Assembly (NCBI RefSeq): GCF_009745985.1
Contig: NZ_WFIX01000183.1
Span: 37,135-101,134, forward strand
Source: Microbacterium karelineae
GTDB lineage: Bacteria > Actinomycetota > Actinomycetes > Actinomycetales > Microbacteriaceae
Length of the DNA stretch: 64,000 nucleotides
Reading direction: 5' to 3'
The translations under genes were made by a program, and so were the position numbers. Below the pieces are notes generated by a model, which worked only from the letters and a program-made list of their open reading frames with translations, was not told the origin of the DNA and made no database searches. Below are positions 1 to 8,823 of the stretch, piece by piece (within the stretch, counting starts at the first letter, position 1; every line of letters begins with the position of its first letter).

Positions 1-1
1 C

Positions 2-337
2 GAGCTCGCGGTCGGCTACGTGGCGGCCGCGATCGTCGCCGCCGAGGTCACCATCATCGGCAACTTCCTGCTCGCCGAGCGGTTCGTGTTCCGCGATCTG
101 AAGGGGCAGGCCCGCGGCTTCTGGCGCCGCTTCGCGTCGTCGTTCGTCTTCAACAACGTCGAGTCGGCCGTGCGGATCCCGGTCATGGCGCTCATGGTGT
201 CCGGCTGGGGCATGGCGAGCCCCGTCGCGACGGCGATCACGCTCGCCGTCGCCTTCCTCATCCGCTTCACGTTCCACTCGCTCGTCGTCTACCGGCCGCG
301 CGCCGAGGCGCGCGACCGGTCGGTCGCGCGCACCTGA
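2..337 (+). CDS. GtrA-like membrane protein, C-terminal part (5' end outside window)
   Basis: The reading frame is open from the left edge (codons from base 2) to the TGA at 335-337, so only the last 111 residues are present. They contain hydrophobic stretches and the FVFRD and RFTFHSLVVYR segments typical of the GtrA/DPMS-associated family. GtrA proteins are small four-helix membrane proteins, often fused to or next to a family 2 glycosyltransferase, that help move polyprenyl-phosphate-linked sugars across the membrane for cell-wall glycan decoration. Whether this copy stands alone or is the tail of a glycosyltransferase fusion cannot be seen. The basic, charged C-terminus would be cytoplasmic. 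Confidence 0.6.
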   Translation, partial: ELAVGYVAAAIVAAEVTIIGNFLLAERFVFRDLKGQARGFWRRFASSFVFNNVESAVRIPVMALMVSGWGMASPVATAITLAVAFLIRFTFHSLVVYRPRAEARDRSVART

Positions 338-343
338 GCGGGG

Positions 344-1246
344 CTACGCGGCGGCCGCGTGCGCGCGGCAGACGGCGCGCTCGCCGCAGGCGTCGCACAG
401 CACCGTGCGGCGCCGGCAGTCGTCATCGGCGCAGTTCACCATGCGGTCGCTGGGTGCTCCGCAGGATCCGCATCGGCCGATGACCGCCGCATCGTCTCCG
501 AACGTCGTCGCCTCGCGACCGTCGAAGACGTAGAGCGATCCCTCCCACAGACCCGTGTTGCCGAACGTCTCGCCGTAGCGGACGATGCCGCCGTCGAGCT
601 GATACACCTCGCGGAAGCCGCGAGAGACCATGAGGCTCGACAGCACCTCGCACCGGATCCCGCCCGTGCAGTATGTGACGACGGGCGTGTCCTTGAGGTG
701 GTCGTATCTTCCCGAGTCGAGCTCGTCGACGAAGTCGCGTGTCGTCTCGACCGCCGGCACGATCGCGTCTTTGAAGCGGCCGATCTCGGCTTCGAAGTCG
801 TTGCGCCCGTCGAAGAAGGTCACCTCGTCGCCGCGCTCGGCGACGAGCCGGTGCAGCTCACCCGGCCCGAGGTGGACGCCACCGCCGACCACGCCGTTCT
901 CGTCGACGCGCAGCTCGTCGGGGGCGCCGAACGAGACGATCTCGTCGCGCACCTTGACGGTGAGGCGCGGGAAGTCCACGCTCCGGCCGTCGTCGTCGAG
1001 GCCCGTGCCGGGCGACCACTTGACGTCGATCTTCGCGAACGGCGCGTACTGCTTCGTCTTGCGGACGTACCGCTTGAGCGCGTCGATGTCGCCGCCGAGG
1101 GTGCCGTTGATGCCGTGCTCCGAGATGAGGATCCGCCCGCGCAGGCCGAGCAGCTCACTGAGGTCGCGCTGCCACATCCGGATCGCGTGCGGGTCGGCGA
1201 GGGGCGTGAAGACGTAGAAGAGCAGGATCTTGGCGAGCACGGCCAC
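344..1246 (-). CDS. trhO: tRNA uridine(34) hydroxylase, rhodanese-domain protein TrhO
   Basis: The protein has about 300 residues when started at the GTG at 1246 ([19 protein letters not shown]), the normal N-terminus for this family; a longer frame upstream is Arg-rich shadow sequence. TrhO (YceA) hydroxylates the wobble uridine U34 of certain tRNAs in the cytoplasm using O2, the first step of (m)cmo5U formation. The N-terminal acylphosphatase-like part contains [11 protein letters not shown]. The rhodanese domain carries the active-site loop CTGGIRCE. The C-terminus has several CxxC-like pairs (CGSCG, CDACG) suggesting a bound metal. It is convergent with the GtrA-like gene, 6 bp apart, and divergent from the M23 peptidase. 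No clear ribosome binding site precedes the GTG, so the start is less certain than the function. Confidence 0.88.
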   Translation of the reverse strand: MAVLAKILLFYVFTPLADPHAIRMWQRDLSELLGLRGRILISEHGINGTLGGDIDALKRYVRKTKQYAPFAKIDVKWSPGTGLDDDGRSVDFPRLTVKVRDEIVSFGAPDELRVDENGVVGGGVHLGPGELHRLVAERGDEVTFFDGRNDFEAEIGRFKDAIVPAVETTRDFVDELDSGRYDHLKDTPVVTYCTGGIRCEVLSSLMVSRGFREVYQLDGGIVRYGETFGNTGLWEGSLYVFDGREATTFGDDAAVIGRCGSCGAPSDRMVNCADDDCRRRTVLCDACGERAVCRAHAAAA

Positions 1247-1347
1247 CAGGATAGGCGCGTGCGCCGGGAAACCGGTGGGTCGGATCCGCGGGAGGGTCTT
1301 GTCACATACCGCACGAGTGGTCAAGATGAGTGCGGGGAGGGTCACGG

Positions 1348-2739
1348 ATGACGGCACCACGTGGGAGGAAGCACGCGCGACGCATGCGCGCGATCCGCGC
1401 CGTCGGCGCCATCGGCCTGCTCGCCGCAGTATGCGGCGCGGCCACACTGACGGCCACCTCGACCGAGATCTCGCAGCCCACCGCGGCCGCCACGGTCGAC
1501 CGCGCGACGCTCGAACCGGCGGCACCGGTCGCGCGATACGCCGCGTCGCCGGCGGAGGTCGACCGACATGCCCATGGCGGCGTCGGCGAGGACGACGCGG
1601 CCGCCAGCATCGCGGAGCTCGCCCACAGCACCTACGCGGCATCGACGAAGGAGGAGCTCGAGGAGCTCCGCCGCGAGGCGCGCGAGAAGCTCGTCGCCGA
1701 GGCGATCGCGGCCGGTCTTCCTGTCGATCCCGAGCTGCTGGCCGACGGCGACCTCGGCCCTGTCGGGCGGCTCGCCTGGCCGCTCGCGAACTACTGGATC
1801 AGCGACCACTTCGGCACGCGCGGCGGCCGCCACATGGGCATCGACCTCGCGGCGGGGGCCGGCGAGCCGATCGGCGCGGCCGCCCCCGGAGTCGTGGTGG
1901 TGTCGAGCGAGGGACACTACGGCTACGGCGTCGCCGTCATCATCCAGCACGTCGACGGGATGCAGACCGTGTACGGCCACCTGAGCTACGGGAGCCGCAC
2001 CGTCGAGGTCGGCGACTGGGTCGAGACGGGCGACCACATCGGCGGCGTCGGCAACACGGGCCACAGCTTCGGCAACCACCTGCACTTCGAGGTGCGCCAG
2101 GACGGCTTGCCGGTCGACCCGTACCCGCTGCTGACCGGCGGGTCCGCCGCTCCCGAAGAGCTGCGCCCGGGGATCCCTGCACCCGTGCCCGAGCCGGCAC
2201 CCGCCCCGGCGCCGGATCCCGAGCCGACGCCCACGCCGGATCCGCAGCCCACACCGACCCCCGATCCGAAGCCGACGCCCACGCCGAGCCCTGATCCGAA
2301 GCCGACGCCCACGCCGACGCCGACGCCGACGCCCACGCCGACGCCGACGCCCACTCCCACGCCGGATCCGACGCCCACTCCCGCTCCCACGCCGGCGCCG
2401 GATCAGACGCCGACGCCGAGCCCGGATCCGACACCGGCGCCGACGCCGAGTCCGGATCCGACACCCACGGAGGACCCGCAGCCGGAGCCGTCGCCGACGC
2501 CCGCGCCGACTCCGAGCGAGGATCCGACGCCGACACCGACGCAGGAACCAGAACCGGAGCCGACGCAGGAACCGGAGCCGGAGCAGGAACTGGAGCCGAC
2601 GCAGGAACCGGAGCCGGAGCAGGAACCGGAGCCGGAGCAGGAACCGGAGCCGGAGCCGACGCAGGAACCGGATCCGACGCCGGATCCGACGCAGGAACCG
2701 GATCCGACGCCGGATCCGACGCTCGAAGCGATGGTGTGA
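1348..2739 (+). CDS. Secreted M23 (LytM) peptidase with long Pro/Thr-rich C-terminal tail
   Basis: The protein has 463 residues. The ATG at 1348 was chosen because GGAGGG lies at 1335-1340; an in-frame GTG at 1330 has none. A basic N-terminus and a hydrophobic segment (about residues 14-35) form a signal peptide or membrane anchor. A short Glu/Ala-rich helical region precedes the LytM domain (about 140-265), which shows both zinc-ligand motifs: HMGID (H162, D166) and HLH (H244, H246). It would cut peptide bridges of peptidoglycan outside the membrane. Residues about 275-463 are low complexity: first PTPTP and DPTP units, then Glu-Pro units. Such tails may span or bind the cell wall. The coding DNA there is a dense imperfect repeat. 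The gene is divergent from trhO. Confidence 0.85.
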   Translation: MTAPRGRKHARRMRAIRAVGAIGLLAAVCGAATLTATSTEISQPTAAATVDRATLEPAAPVARYAASPAEVDRHAHGGVGEDDAAASIAELAHSTYAASTKEELEELRREAREKLVAEAIAAGLPVDPELLADGDLGPVGRLAWPLANYWISDHFGTRGGRHMGIDLAAGAGEPIGAAAPGVVVVSSEGHYGYGVAVIIQHVDGMQTVYGHLSYGSRTVEVGDWVETGDHIGGVGNTGHSFGNHLHFEVRQDGLPVDPYPLLTGGSAAPEELRPGIPAPVPEPAPAPAPDPEPTPTPDPQPTPTPDPKPTPTPSPDPKPTPTPTPTPTPTPTPTPTPTPDPTPTPAPTPAPDQTPTPSPDPTPAPTPSPDPTPTEDPQPEPSPTPAPTPSEDPTPTPTQEPEPEPTQEPEPEQELEPTQEPEPEQEPEPEQEPEPEPTQEPDPTPDPTQEPDPTPDPTLEAMV

Positions 2740-2960
2740 TTCGCGCTTGAGGCGAATATGCGGCCGACCGACGACGGAACGCGGTTCGCTCCGGTGCGGC
2801 ACGCGCCGCATCGCCTGTGCGGTGGTCTCGCTCCACGCGGGAATCGGGCGTCGATCCGCGTCGCGGTTTCGCGCTCCGTCGGCATGGCCCCTGGCATCGC
2901 GATCGGATCTGCGAAACGATGCGAGCAGCGCCATGCCTGACGAATGAAGGAGTGTTTCCG

Positions 2961-4883
2961 GTGACTTCGACGACAGGGGATCCCGGTACGCCGGTCGAGC
3001 CCGAAGACGACAGCAGGACCGACGCCCACCCGCCCACGCTGCAGAACCCGATCAGCGGCGAGACGCTCGAGCTCGACCCGGCCATCTCGGCCGTGCCGAC
3101 GCGGATGCACATCGCCGAGGACGACAGCGACGCCCAGATCACCGAGAAGCTGCGCCGTCAGGGGGTGCGCATCGGCAAGGGCATGATCGCGCCCCGCGTG
3201 TTCTGGCCCGCGTTCATCGTGATCGCGCTCGTCACGGTGCTGTCGCTCGTGTTCCCCGATGCGATGGGCACGGCGTTCAACACGGGCAAGTCGTGGATCG
3301 CCGACACGCTCGGCTGGTACTACATGCTCATCATCGGAGTCTTCGTCGTCTTCGTCGTGGTGATCGCGTTCTCGAAGCTCGGCACGATCAAGCTCGGGCG
3401 AGAGGGCGACAAACCCGAGTTCAGCATCATGGCGTGGTTCGCGATGCTGTTCTCGGCCGGTATGGGCATCGGCCTCATCTTCTACGGCGTCGGCGAGCCC
3501 GTGACCTACGCCACGATCGGCGGCAACCCGAGCTGGGAGGGGACGGAGAGCGAGCTCGCGGGCCTCGCGATGGCGCAGACCTTCGTGCACTGGGGGCTGC
3601 ACCCCTGGGCGATCTACGCGGTCATCGGCCTCGCCCTCGCCTACGCCATCCACCGCCGCGGTCGCCCCGTCTCGATCCGCTGGGCGCTCGAGCCGCTGTT
3701 CGGCGACCGAGTCAAGGGGTGGGTCGGCGACGTCATCGACATCCTCGCCATCTTCGGCACCGTGTTCGGCGTCGCGACATCGCTCGGCCTCGGCGTGCAG
3801 CAGATCGCCTCGGGCATGCAGGCGATCGGCGTCGTCGGCTCGACCGACACCTGGCTGCTCGTGACGTTGATCGCGGTCATCACCCTGCTCGCGACGATCT
3901 CCGTCGTCAGCGGCCTGGGTGCAGGCATCAAGTGGCTGTCGAACATCAACCTCTCGCTCGCCGGCGTGCTGCTCGTCTCGATGCTGCTGCTCGGGCCGAC
4001 GCTGTTCCTGCTGCGCACCTTCGTCGAGTCGCTCGGCGTGTACTTCGCCAACGTCTTCCACATGACGCTCGATGTGGGGGCCTTCGCCAGCGAGGACACA
4101 CACGCGTGGCTGTCCGGCTGGACCCTGTTCTACTGGGGCTGGTGGATCGCCTGGGCGCCGTTCGTCGGCGTCTTCATCGCGCGCATCTCGCGCGGCCGCA
4201 CCGTGCGCCAGTTCATCGCCGGCGTGCTGCTCGTACCGACGATCGTCGGCTTCTTCTGGTTCTCGGTCATGGGCGGCTCGGGCATCTTCCGTCAGATGTT
4301 CGGCGAGGGCGACCTCGTGCAGACGGCGGAGGATGGGACGCAGTCCGTGTCCGCCGAGGGGTCGCTGTTCACCGTCCTCGGCGACCTGCCGCTCGGGAAC
4401 ATCCTGTCGATCCTGGCGATCATCGTCGTCGCGATCTTCTTCATCACCTCGTCCGACTCGGGATCGCTCGTCGTCGACATGCTCGCCTCCGGCGGGCACC
4501 CGAACCCGCCCGTCTGGTCGCGCGTGCTGTGGGCCGTCCTCGAGGGCGTCCTCGCGCTCGGCCTCCTGCTCGCGGGCGGATCCGACGCGCTCAGCGCCCT
4601 GCAGGCGGGATCCCTGCTGACGGCCCTGCCGTTCAGCGTGATCATGATCCTCATGGCGATCGCGCTCGTGAAGGCCCTGAGGTACGAGCATCGACAGATC
4701 GAGCACGAGCAGACAGTGCAGCGGCTCGAACGGCTCACGGAGTTCGTCACCGACGAGATGACGCACAGCCTCTCCGAGAACCCCGAGCTGCAGGACTACG
4801 TCGACGACCGCATCGACTATCGCATCTCGCGCACGCGCGGCCTGCGGCGCCCGGGAACCCGCGGCCCCCGCGGATCCGAGTAG
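2961..4883 (+). CDS. BCCT family glycine betaine/choline-type transporter
   Basis: The protein has 640 residues and starts at the GTG at 2961, with AAGGAG 9 bp upstream (2947-2952). About twelve hydrophobic segments lie between residues 75 and 590. Family hallmarks are visible: the glycine-rich GMGIGLIFYGVGEP segment of TM3, WGLHPWAIYA, and the tryptophan-rich FYWGWWIAWAPFVG segment that lines the substrate site of BetP-type carriers. BCCT proteins import quaternary ammonium osmolytes with Na+ or H+. The N-terminal extension (about 70 residues, acidic) and the basic Arg-rich C-terminus (RTRGLRRPGTRGPRG) resemble the osmosensing tails of actinobacterial BetP, but this regulation is inferred. 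The exact substrate cannot be read from sequence. The gene stands alone and ends at a strong terminator. Confidence 0.9.
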   Translation: MTSTTGDPGTPVEPEDDSRTDAHPPTLQNPISGETLELDPAISAVPTRMHIAEDDSDAQITEKLRRQGVRIGKGMIAPRVFWPAFIVIALVTVLSLVFPDAMGTAFNTGKSWIADTLGWYYMLIIGVFVVFVVVIAFSKLGTIKLGREGDKPEFSIMAWFAMLFSAGMGIGLIFYGVGEPVTYATIGGNPSWEGTESELAGLAMAQTFVHWGLHPWAIYAVIGLALAYAIHRRGRPVSIRWALEPLFGDRVKGWVGDVIDILAIFGTVFGVATSLGLGVQQIASGMQAIGVVGSTDTWLLVTLIAVITLLATISVVSGLGAGIKWLSNINLSLAGVLLVSMLLLGPTLFLLRTFVESLGVYFANVFHMTLDVGAFASEDTHAWLSGWTLFYWGWWIAWAPFVGVFIARISRGRTVRQFIAGVLLVPTIVGFFWFSVMGGSGIFRQMFGEGDLVQTAEDGTQSVSAEGSLFTVLGDLPLGNILSILAIIVVAIFFITSSDSGSLVVDMLASGGHPNPPVWSRVLWAVLEGVLALGLLLAGGSDALSALQAGSLLTALPFSVIMILMAIALVKALRYEHRQIEHEQTVQRLERLTEFVTDEMTHSLSENPELQDYVDDRIDYRISRTRGLRRPGTRGPRGSE

Positions 4884-4893
4884 CCCCGCCCTT

Positions 4894-4947
4894 CGAATGC
4901 CGCAAACGGCTCCAAGATCCAGGTCTTGGAGCCGTTTGCGCCATTCG
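4894..4947. terminator. Bidirectional hairpin between convergent genes
   Basis: A perfect 17-bp stem (4901-4917 with 4924-4940, loop 6 nt), extended by a further 6-bp pairing (4894-4899 with 4942-4947), separates the BCCT gene from the convergent pectinase gene. It would work for both strands. No long T tract follows, as is common in high-GC actinobacteria. Confidence 0.75.
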
Positions 4948-4955
4948 AGCCGGCG

Positions 4956-7055
4956 TCAGCTCCAGGGAGCCCAGCCGTCGTCGCCCGAGAGGTAGGTCTC
5001 GCGCGTGCGGTCGGCGGCCTCGTCGTCCGACAGCTGCGGGCGTCCGTCGACCTCGGCGCCGGGATCGATCGCGCCCGGGCCGACGTTGCCGTACTCGTTC
5101 AGATCGTCCTCGCGCCACGGCCAGCCGCTCATATCCGACCAGGCCGGCGTCTTGATGTGCGCGCCGAGCCACGAGTCGCGCACGAGCATCGACGGCGAGA
5201 CGTTCGGGTTGCTGCTCGGGTGCCAGGGGCGCCCGAGGTGCACCGATTCGGCCGCCGCGTCCGACGTGAACCGGCTGTTCACGAACAGGAAGCCGTGCGA
5301 GCCGGGAACCGTCGCGGGCGCGCCGACATAGCCGTTGTTCGAGTCGGATCCGCGATCGAGCGAGCGGATCTCGGAGTCGTCGACGACGAGTGTGCCGCCG
5401 CCGTAGATGAAGTCGACGTCGCCCTCGACGTACGAGCCGGTCGCGTACACGCGCGACAGCGTGGCGCCGCCGTGGTCGGCGAGGAACGTGTCCTGATTGC
5501 CGAGCAGGCGCACGCCGTCGAGCACGACGCGGTCGCCGACCGTGCGCAGGGCGAGTGCCTGGCTCGGGCCGTTCGCCGCCTCGTCGTAGGCGTTCTCGAT
5601 CGTCAGGTCCTGTAGGGTCACGTCATCGGCGAGCACCGACAGCGTCGGGGATCCCGTGTGCCCGAAGTTCCCGTCGCCGTAGAACTTCTTCTGGCCGGCT
5701 GCGAGGTCATAGGTGATGACGACGTCCTCGGCTTCACCGGTCGCTCCGCGCAGCGTCACGTCGTCGATTCCGGGCCAGATGCGCACGACCTCGCGGTAGA
5801 CGCCGGGCTCGATCACGATGTCGACGGGATGGTCGACGCGCCATGCCGCGCCGAGGGCCGCGCCGACCGACGCGAAGTCGCCGGATCCATCGAGTGCGAC
5901 CGTGACGGTGCGCGGGATGTTCTCCGGCGGCCCGACGGGGCCGGCGTGCGTCTTGACGATGTCCTCGACGTCGCGGGTCGCCTCGAGCGCGTAGTCGTAG
6001 AAGTCGCTCGCCTCGAAGGTCGGGCCCGTGTTCTGCTTCAGCCCGCGGATGTCCGTGAAGCTGTTGCCCCGCGAGTGCACCCGCGACTCCGGATCCTTCG
6101 CCACGATGGCGTCCTCGCCGTGCGCGTACGAGCTGTTCTCGATGAGCAGCTGCGCGGCGCCACGCGACATCGTGCCGTACTGCCCGATGCCCTCGATGTG
6201 GTTGTTGTAGAGGTGGCCGTAGGCGACGTTGTCGATGCTCGCGTTGCGCTGGTAGCTGTTCGAGATGAGGTTGTGGTGCATCGTCAGCGTCGTCACGACG
6301 TCGTCGGTCCAGCCGACCCCGACGGCCTTGTTGTGGTCGCGGTACGTGTTCCACGACAGCGTGAGCGCGGTCGAGTCCTTGCGCAGATCGGTCTCGCCGT
6401 CGCCGATGCGGGTGAAGTCGTTGTGGTCGATCCACACGTGGCTCGAGGTGTCGACGCGGATGCCGTCGTTGTCGTTGTCGTCGAACTTCCCGTCCCAGTC
6501 ACCAGGGACATACGAGTCGCGGAACGTCAGGTTGCGGATGATCACGTTGCTCGCGTGGTCGACGAACAGGCCGCCGTCGACGAGGGCGGCTTTGGCGCCG
6601 GATCCCGCGATCGTCTTGTCGCTGGCGACGCGGATCATGTCGCCGTCGCCGATCTCGATGTCGCCCTTGACGATGATCGTGAGCGGATCCTCGGACGCCG
6701 CATGCTCGGCGAGCGACTCGGCGTCGCGGACCATGACGATGTCGCCTCCGGCGCCGCCCGTCGTGCCGTGCGGCAGCTCGTCCGTCGGCGTCGCGGCGAA
6801 GCCGGTCGCGACGGGCGACCAGATCGGGCCGTCGGCCGTCGCCCCGTCGGGGGCGCCGATCCGGTCGAGCAGGGCGGCGCCCGCCGCGGCGGGGTCGCCC
6901 GGCGCCGCGGCGGCGTGGGCCGCGGGGGCGAGCAGCGTCAGGGCGAGCACGGGCGCGGCGATCGCGGCGATCGCCGCTCTCGCGCGCGGCGCGGTTCGTC
7001 GTGGCGAGACATGTCGTGTCGTGGAGAGCCGAGTGGACGGGCGGAGAGACGTCAT
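4956..7055 (-). CDS. Secreted two-domain pectate lyase (PL1) - pectin methylesterase (CE8)
   Basis: The protein has 699 residues. The ATG at 7055 has AAAGGTG just upstream and is followed by a signal peptide (basic N-terminus, hydrophobic core, AHAAAAP cleavage region). Residues about 45-380 form a parallel beta-helix pectate lyase: WIDHNDF motif, acidic DNDNDGIR calcium-site region, and HHN...QRNASID with the likely catalytic Arg. Residues about 384-690 form a pectinesterase domain: TVALDGSGDFASV start, QDTF (Q521, D522) and DFIYGG (D548), the two catalytic Asp sites of the family. One secreted protein could therefore demethylate pectin and cleave the resulting polygalacturonate. It lies 49 bp downstream of a truncated paralogue on the same strand, very likely one operon under the palindrome at 8738. 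Confidence 0.9.
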   Translation of the reverse strand: MTSLRPSTRLSTTRHVSPRRTAPRARAAIAAIAAPVLALTLLAPAAHAAAAPGDPAAAGAALLDRIGAPDGATADGPIWSPVATGFAATPTDELPHGTTGGAGGDIVMVRDAESLAEHAASEDPLTIIVKGDIEIGDGDMIRVASDKTIAGSGAKAALVDGGLFVDHASNVIIRNLTFRDSYVPGDWDGKFDDNDNDGIRVDTSSHVWIDHNDFTRIGDGETDLRKDSTALTLSWNTYRDHNKAVGVGWTDDVVTTLTMHHNLISNSYQRNASIDNVAYGHLYNNHIEGIGQYGTMSRGAAQLLIENSSYAHGEDAIVAKDPESRVHSRGNSFTDIRGLKQNTGPTFEASDFYDYALEATRDVEDIVKTHAGPVGPPENIPRTVTVALDGSGDFASVGAALGAAWRVDHPVDIVIEPGVYREVVRIWPGIDDVTLRGATGEAEDVVITYDLAAGQKKFYGDGNFGHTGSPTLSVLADDVTLQDLTIENAYDEAANGPSQALALRTVGDRVVLDGVRLLGNQDTFLADHGGATLSRVYATGSYVEGDVDFIYGGGTLVVDDSEIRSLDRGSDSNNGYVGAPATVPGSHGFLFVNSRFTSDAAAESVHLGRPWHPSSNPNVSPSMLVRDSWLGAHIKTPAWSDMSGWPWREDDLNEYGNVGPGAIDPGAEVDGRPQLSDDEAADRTRETYLSGDDGWAPWS

Positions 7056-7104
7056 CGTGTCACCTTTCGTGGGGGTCGTGCGGGGGTCATCGGGGGAGCG
7101 ACGC

Positions 7105-8607
7105 TCAGTCGGCATCGTGGGTCCCGCGAAGGACGACGTCGACGAGCGCGGTGTCGTCGACGACGGTGCGCAGTGCGGCCGAGCCGGCGTCGCGGGTGTT
7201 CTCGAGCGTGAGGTGGGCGAGGGTGACGCCATCGGCGTGGACGGTGAGCGTCGGCGGCCACGTGTAGGTGATGACGACGTCGTCCGGATCGCCGGTGGCG
7301 CCGCGGATCGTCAGGTTCTCGGCCCCGGGCCAGACGGACACGACTTCCGTGTAGGTGCCGGGTTCGACGACGATCTCGACGGCGTGATCCGCGCGAGAGG
7401 CGGCGCCGACGGCCGCGTCGATCGACAGGAAGTCTCCGGTGCCGTCCAGCGCGACGCTGACCTGCTCCGCGATCCTCTCCGTGCTCGGCGTCTTCGTGGT
7501 GCCGGCGTGCCGCGTGAGCAGTCGGGTGACGTCTTCGGCGTCGTCGGCGGTGTAGTCGTAGAACTCCGACGCCTCGAAGGTGGGGCCTGTCTCGGCGGGA
7601 TCTCCGCCCCAGGTGTTGCGGAAGATGTTGCCGCGCCCGTGCACGGTGGAGCCCTCGTCGGCGATCAGCGGGCGCTGCGCGTGCTCGAACACGCTGTTCT
7701 CGACGAGCATCGTCGAGCCGCCACGCGAGTTCATCCCATACGAGCTGACACCGGACATCCAGTTGTTGTAGACGTGGCCGTATGCGACCTTGTCGATGCT
7801 GCCGTTGCGCTGGTGGACGTTCGAGAAGCGGTTGTGGTGGAGCGTCAGCGTGGTGACGAGGTTGTCGGTCCAGCCGACGCCGAGGGTCTTGTTGTGGTCG
7901 TGGAAGTAGTTCCACGAGGCGGTCACGGCGGTGGAGTCCTTGCGGATGTCGAGCTGGCCGTCGCCGAGGCGGGCGAACTCGTTGTGGTCGATCCAGACGT
8001 GGTCGGAGGTGTCGATGCGGATGCCGTCGTTGTCGTTGTCGTCGAACTTGCCGTCCCAGTCGCCGGCGACGTACGAGTCGCGGAAGGTGAGGTTGCGGAC
8101 GATGACGTTCTCGACCTCGTCGATGTAGAGGCCGCCGTCGACGATCTCGCCGCCGGCCGCGGTGCCGGCGATGGTCTTGTCGCTCGCGACGCGGATCATG
8201 TCGCCGTCGCCGATCGTGATCTCGCCGGCGACGAGGATCGTCAGGGGATCCTCGGCGGCGGCGTGCGCGGCGAGGGCGTCGGCGTCGCGGACGACGACGG
8301 TGTCGCCGCCGGCGCCTCCGGTGGTGCCGTCGGGGAGCTCGTCGGTGGGCACGGACGCGAAGCCGGTGGCGGTGGGCGACCAGACGGGCCCATCCGCGGT
8401 CGTCATGCGCGGCGCACCCATCCGGGCGAGGAGGGGAGCGCCGGTGCCGGCTGGTGCGGCGGACTCGCTGATCGGCAGGGCGGACGCCGGGGCCGGCGGC
8501 GCCGCGATCGCGGGAGCGGCCGGAACGGCGAGCGCCAGCGCGAGTGCCGGAAGGCACAGCGCGGCGCGGCGCGATCGGGAGAATCGGTGGGCGGAGCTGT
8601 CAGGCAT
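7105..8607 (-). CDS. Secreted pectate lyase with truncated CE8 remnant
   Basis: The protein has 500 residues. The ATG at 8607 is preceded by GAGAGG and gives a signal peptide (ALALALAVPAAPAIAA). The pectate lyase domain parallels the downstream paralogue almost segment by segment: WIDHNEF, DNDNDGIRID, HHNRFSNVHQRNGSID. The CE8 domain begins normally (VSVALDGTGDFLSI) but stops at LRGTHDAD, exactly where the paralogue has its QDTF catalytic motif. The Gln is replaced by His, and the second catalytic Asp (DFIYGG) and the catalytic Arg region are absent. The esterase half should be inactive, while the lyase half looks intact. No esterase remainder is seen in any frame in the 49 bp before the next gene. 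It is probably the first gene of the pectinase operon. Confidence 0.87.
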   Translation of the reverse strand: MPDSSAHRFSRSRRAALCLPALALALAVPAAPAIAAPPAPASALPISESAAPAGTGAPLLARMGAPRMTTADGPVWSPTATGFASVPTDELPDGTTGGAGGDTVVVRDADALAAHAAAEDPLTILVAGEITIGDGDMIRVASDKTIAGTAAGGEIVDGGLYIDEVENVIVRNLTFRDSYVAGDWDGKFDDNDNDGIRIDTSDHVWIDHNEFARLGDGQLDIRKDSTAVTASWNYFHDHNKTLGVGWTDNLVTTLTLHHNRFSNVHQRNGSIDKVAYGHVYNNWMSGVSSYGMNSRGGSTMLVENSVFEHAQRPLIADEGSTVHGRGNIFRNTWGGDPAETGPTFEASEFYDYTADDAEDVTRLLTRHAGTTKTPSTERIAEQVSVALDGTGDFLSIDAAVGAASRADHAVEIVVEPGTYTEVVSVWPGAENLTIRGATGDPDDVVITYTWPPTLTVHADGVTLAHLTLENTRDAGSAALRTVVDDTALVDVVLRGTHDAD

Positions 8608-8737
8608 CTCGGACCTCTCGTGAGGCTTCGGACACGGCTCTGCACGCGGACGGAAGCGTCGTCCGGGCAGGCGTCGGCGACCCGACCTCGGTGTCGGGCG
8701 CGCGACCGGATCCGTCGCGGTCTGCGACCGGTTCGCC

Positions 8738-8757
8738 TCTAGAAACCGGTTTCTAGA
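8738..8757. promoter_or_regulatory. Perfect 20-bp palindrome, LacI-type operator
   Basis: TCTAGAAACCGGTTTCTAGA is a perfect palindrome about 130 bp upstream of the first pectinase ATG. The core GAAACCGGTTTC matches the central-CG, A/T-armed operators bound by LacI-family sugar regulators. No LacI gene is in the window, so the regulator must be encoded elsewhere. Control of the pectinase pair by a pectin breakdown product is inferred. Confidence 0.7.
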
Positions 8758-8823
8758 AAAGTAGCGGCCGCCAACAATCATGTCAATGGGGTGAGGTGGA
8801 TCTCGGGCGCGGAGGCGGCGCTC

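Noticed and set aside
2220-2720. CRISPR-like array of short repeats
   Set aside because: The repeats are codon-phased Pro/Thr/Glu units within an open gene, without unique spacers.
2740-2960. Riboswitch or osmosensing leader before the BCCT gene
   Set aside because: No recognisable conserved core or stable hairpin was seen; the stretch is short and featureless apart from the ribosome binding site.
2403-4766. Very long minus-strand open frame opposite the BCCT gene
   Set aside because: It is rich in Asp, Glu, Arg and His in the repetitive manner of antisense frames in high-GC DNA and lies opposite a clear transporter.
7056-7232. N-terminal extension of the second pectinase to 7232
   Set aside because: The ATG at 7055 has a ribosome binding site and a proper signal peptide. 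The extension overlaps the upstream gene in another frame and has no domain character.
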